DNA of 32,385 nucleotides. Origin: Candidatus Portnoybacteria bacterium RIFCSPLOWO2_01_FULL_43_11 (GTDB taxonomy: Bacteria > Patescibacteriota > Minisyncoccia > Portnoybacterales > UBA2143). Every line of letters starts with the position of its first letter. The stretch's first letter is position 1. Made by a program: the position numbers and the translations under genes. The notes under the pieces were generated by a model, which worked only from the letters and a program-made list of their open reading frames with translations, was not told where the DNA came from and did not search any database. This document shows positions 32,150 through 32,385 of the stretch, in pieces. The stretch lies in assembly GCA_001819605.1 (NCBI GenBank), contig MHNE01000011.1, positions 1 to 32,385 of the forward strand, written 5' to 3'.

Positions 32150-32385
32150 ATGCTCCCCATCATTTCCTCAAACAGCCCAATTGAACATTTGAAAAAAGTC
32201 GGGCCCGCTTATTTAAAAGTCCTTCATAAAGTCGGCATTAAAACCATCAAGGACCTGCTTTTTTATTTTCCCCACCGCTACGATGATTTTAGCCAAATTG
32301 CGCTAATCAGTCAGCTTAAAATAGGCCAGACCGCCACGATTCAAGGAAAAATTTCGGAAATTAAAAATATAAGGACTTGGAAAAA
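32150..32385 (+). CDS. recG: ATP-dependent DNA helicase RecG, N-terminal part (runs off window)
   Basis: Translated by eye: MLPIISSNSPIEHLKKVGPAYLKVLHKVGIKTIKDLLFYFPHRYDDFSQIALISQLKIGQTATIQGKISEIKNIRTWK. Confidence 0.88.
   Translation, partial: MLPIISSNSPIEHLKKVGPAYLKVLHKVGIKTIKDLLFYFPHRYDDFSQIALISQLKIGQTATIQGKISEIKNIRTWK

Noticed and set aside
1-32385. CRISPR array or known defence system
   Set aside because: No regularly spaced direct repeats with unique spacers and no cas or defence genes recognised; the repeats found are palindromic elements.
1-32385. Alternative genetic code (UGA recoded)
   Set aside because: TGA is used as a genuine stop (for example the HTH gene ending at 14847) and long ORFs do not read through UGA.

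Overview
The window looks like AT-rich Patescibacteria/CPR (Parcubacteria-like) chromosome. This is judged from gene families and style only, with no search run. The minus strand (about 35-26835) carries envelope glycan genes (O-antigen ligase/TPR, GT39, DPM1-like GT2), three secreted or surface proteins, an ECF sigma factor with a DUF5667 membrane protein, a dTDP-sugar cluster (RmlA, RmlD-like, RmlB), a trypsin-fold protein with no catalytic triad, and a type IV pilus operon (pilM-N-O-B, response regulator, pilT, pilC, pilin, pilD). The plus strand (26944 to the end) carries comF, a second pilin-like gene, tRNA-Ser(GCU), tRNA-Ser(UGA), tRNA-Arg(GCG), small membrane proteins, and the start of recG. 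The strongest unexplained signals are: (1) a palindromic repeat family (CCCCGCACC...GGTGCGGGG), found three times in 1.5 kb, twice inside open reading frames and once forming the C-terminus of pilD; (2) a ~160 bp foldback element present twice, with arms that differ in sequence but stay complementary; (3) a ~100 bp foldback duplicated around pilT that supplies its start and stop codons; (4) a 1.5 kb stretch before recG (30.58-32.15 kb) with two or three similar modules: TGTGGATAA box, TTGACA, structured RNA with intrinsic terminator, then tiny ORFs with strong Shine-Dalgarno sites; (5) enrichment of the perfect DnaA-box 9-mer in intergenic regions. All family assignments were made by eye.
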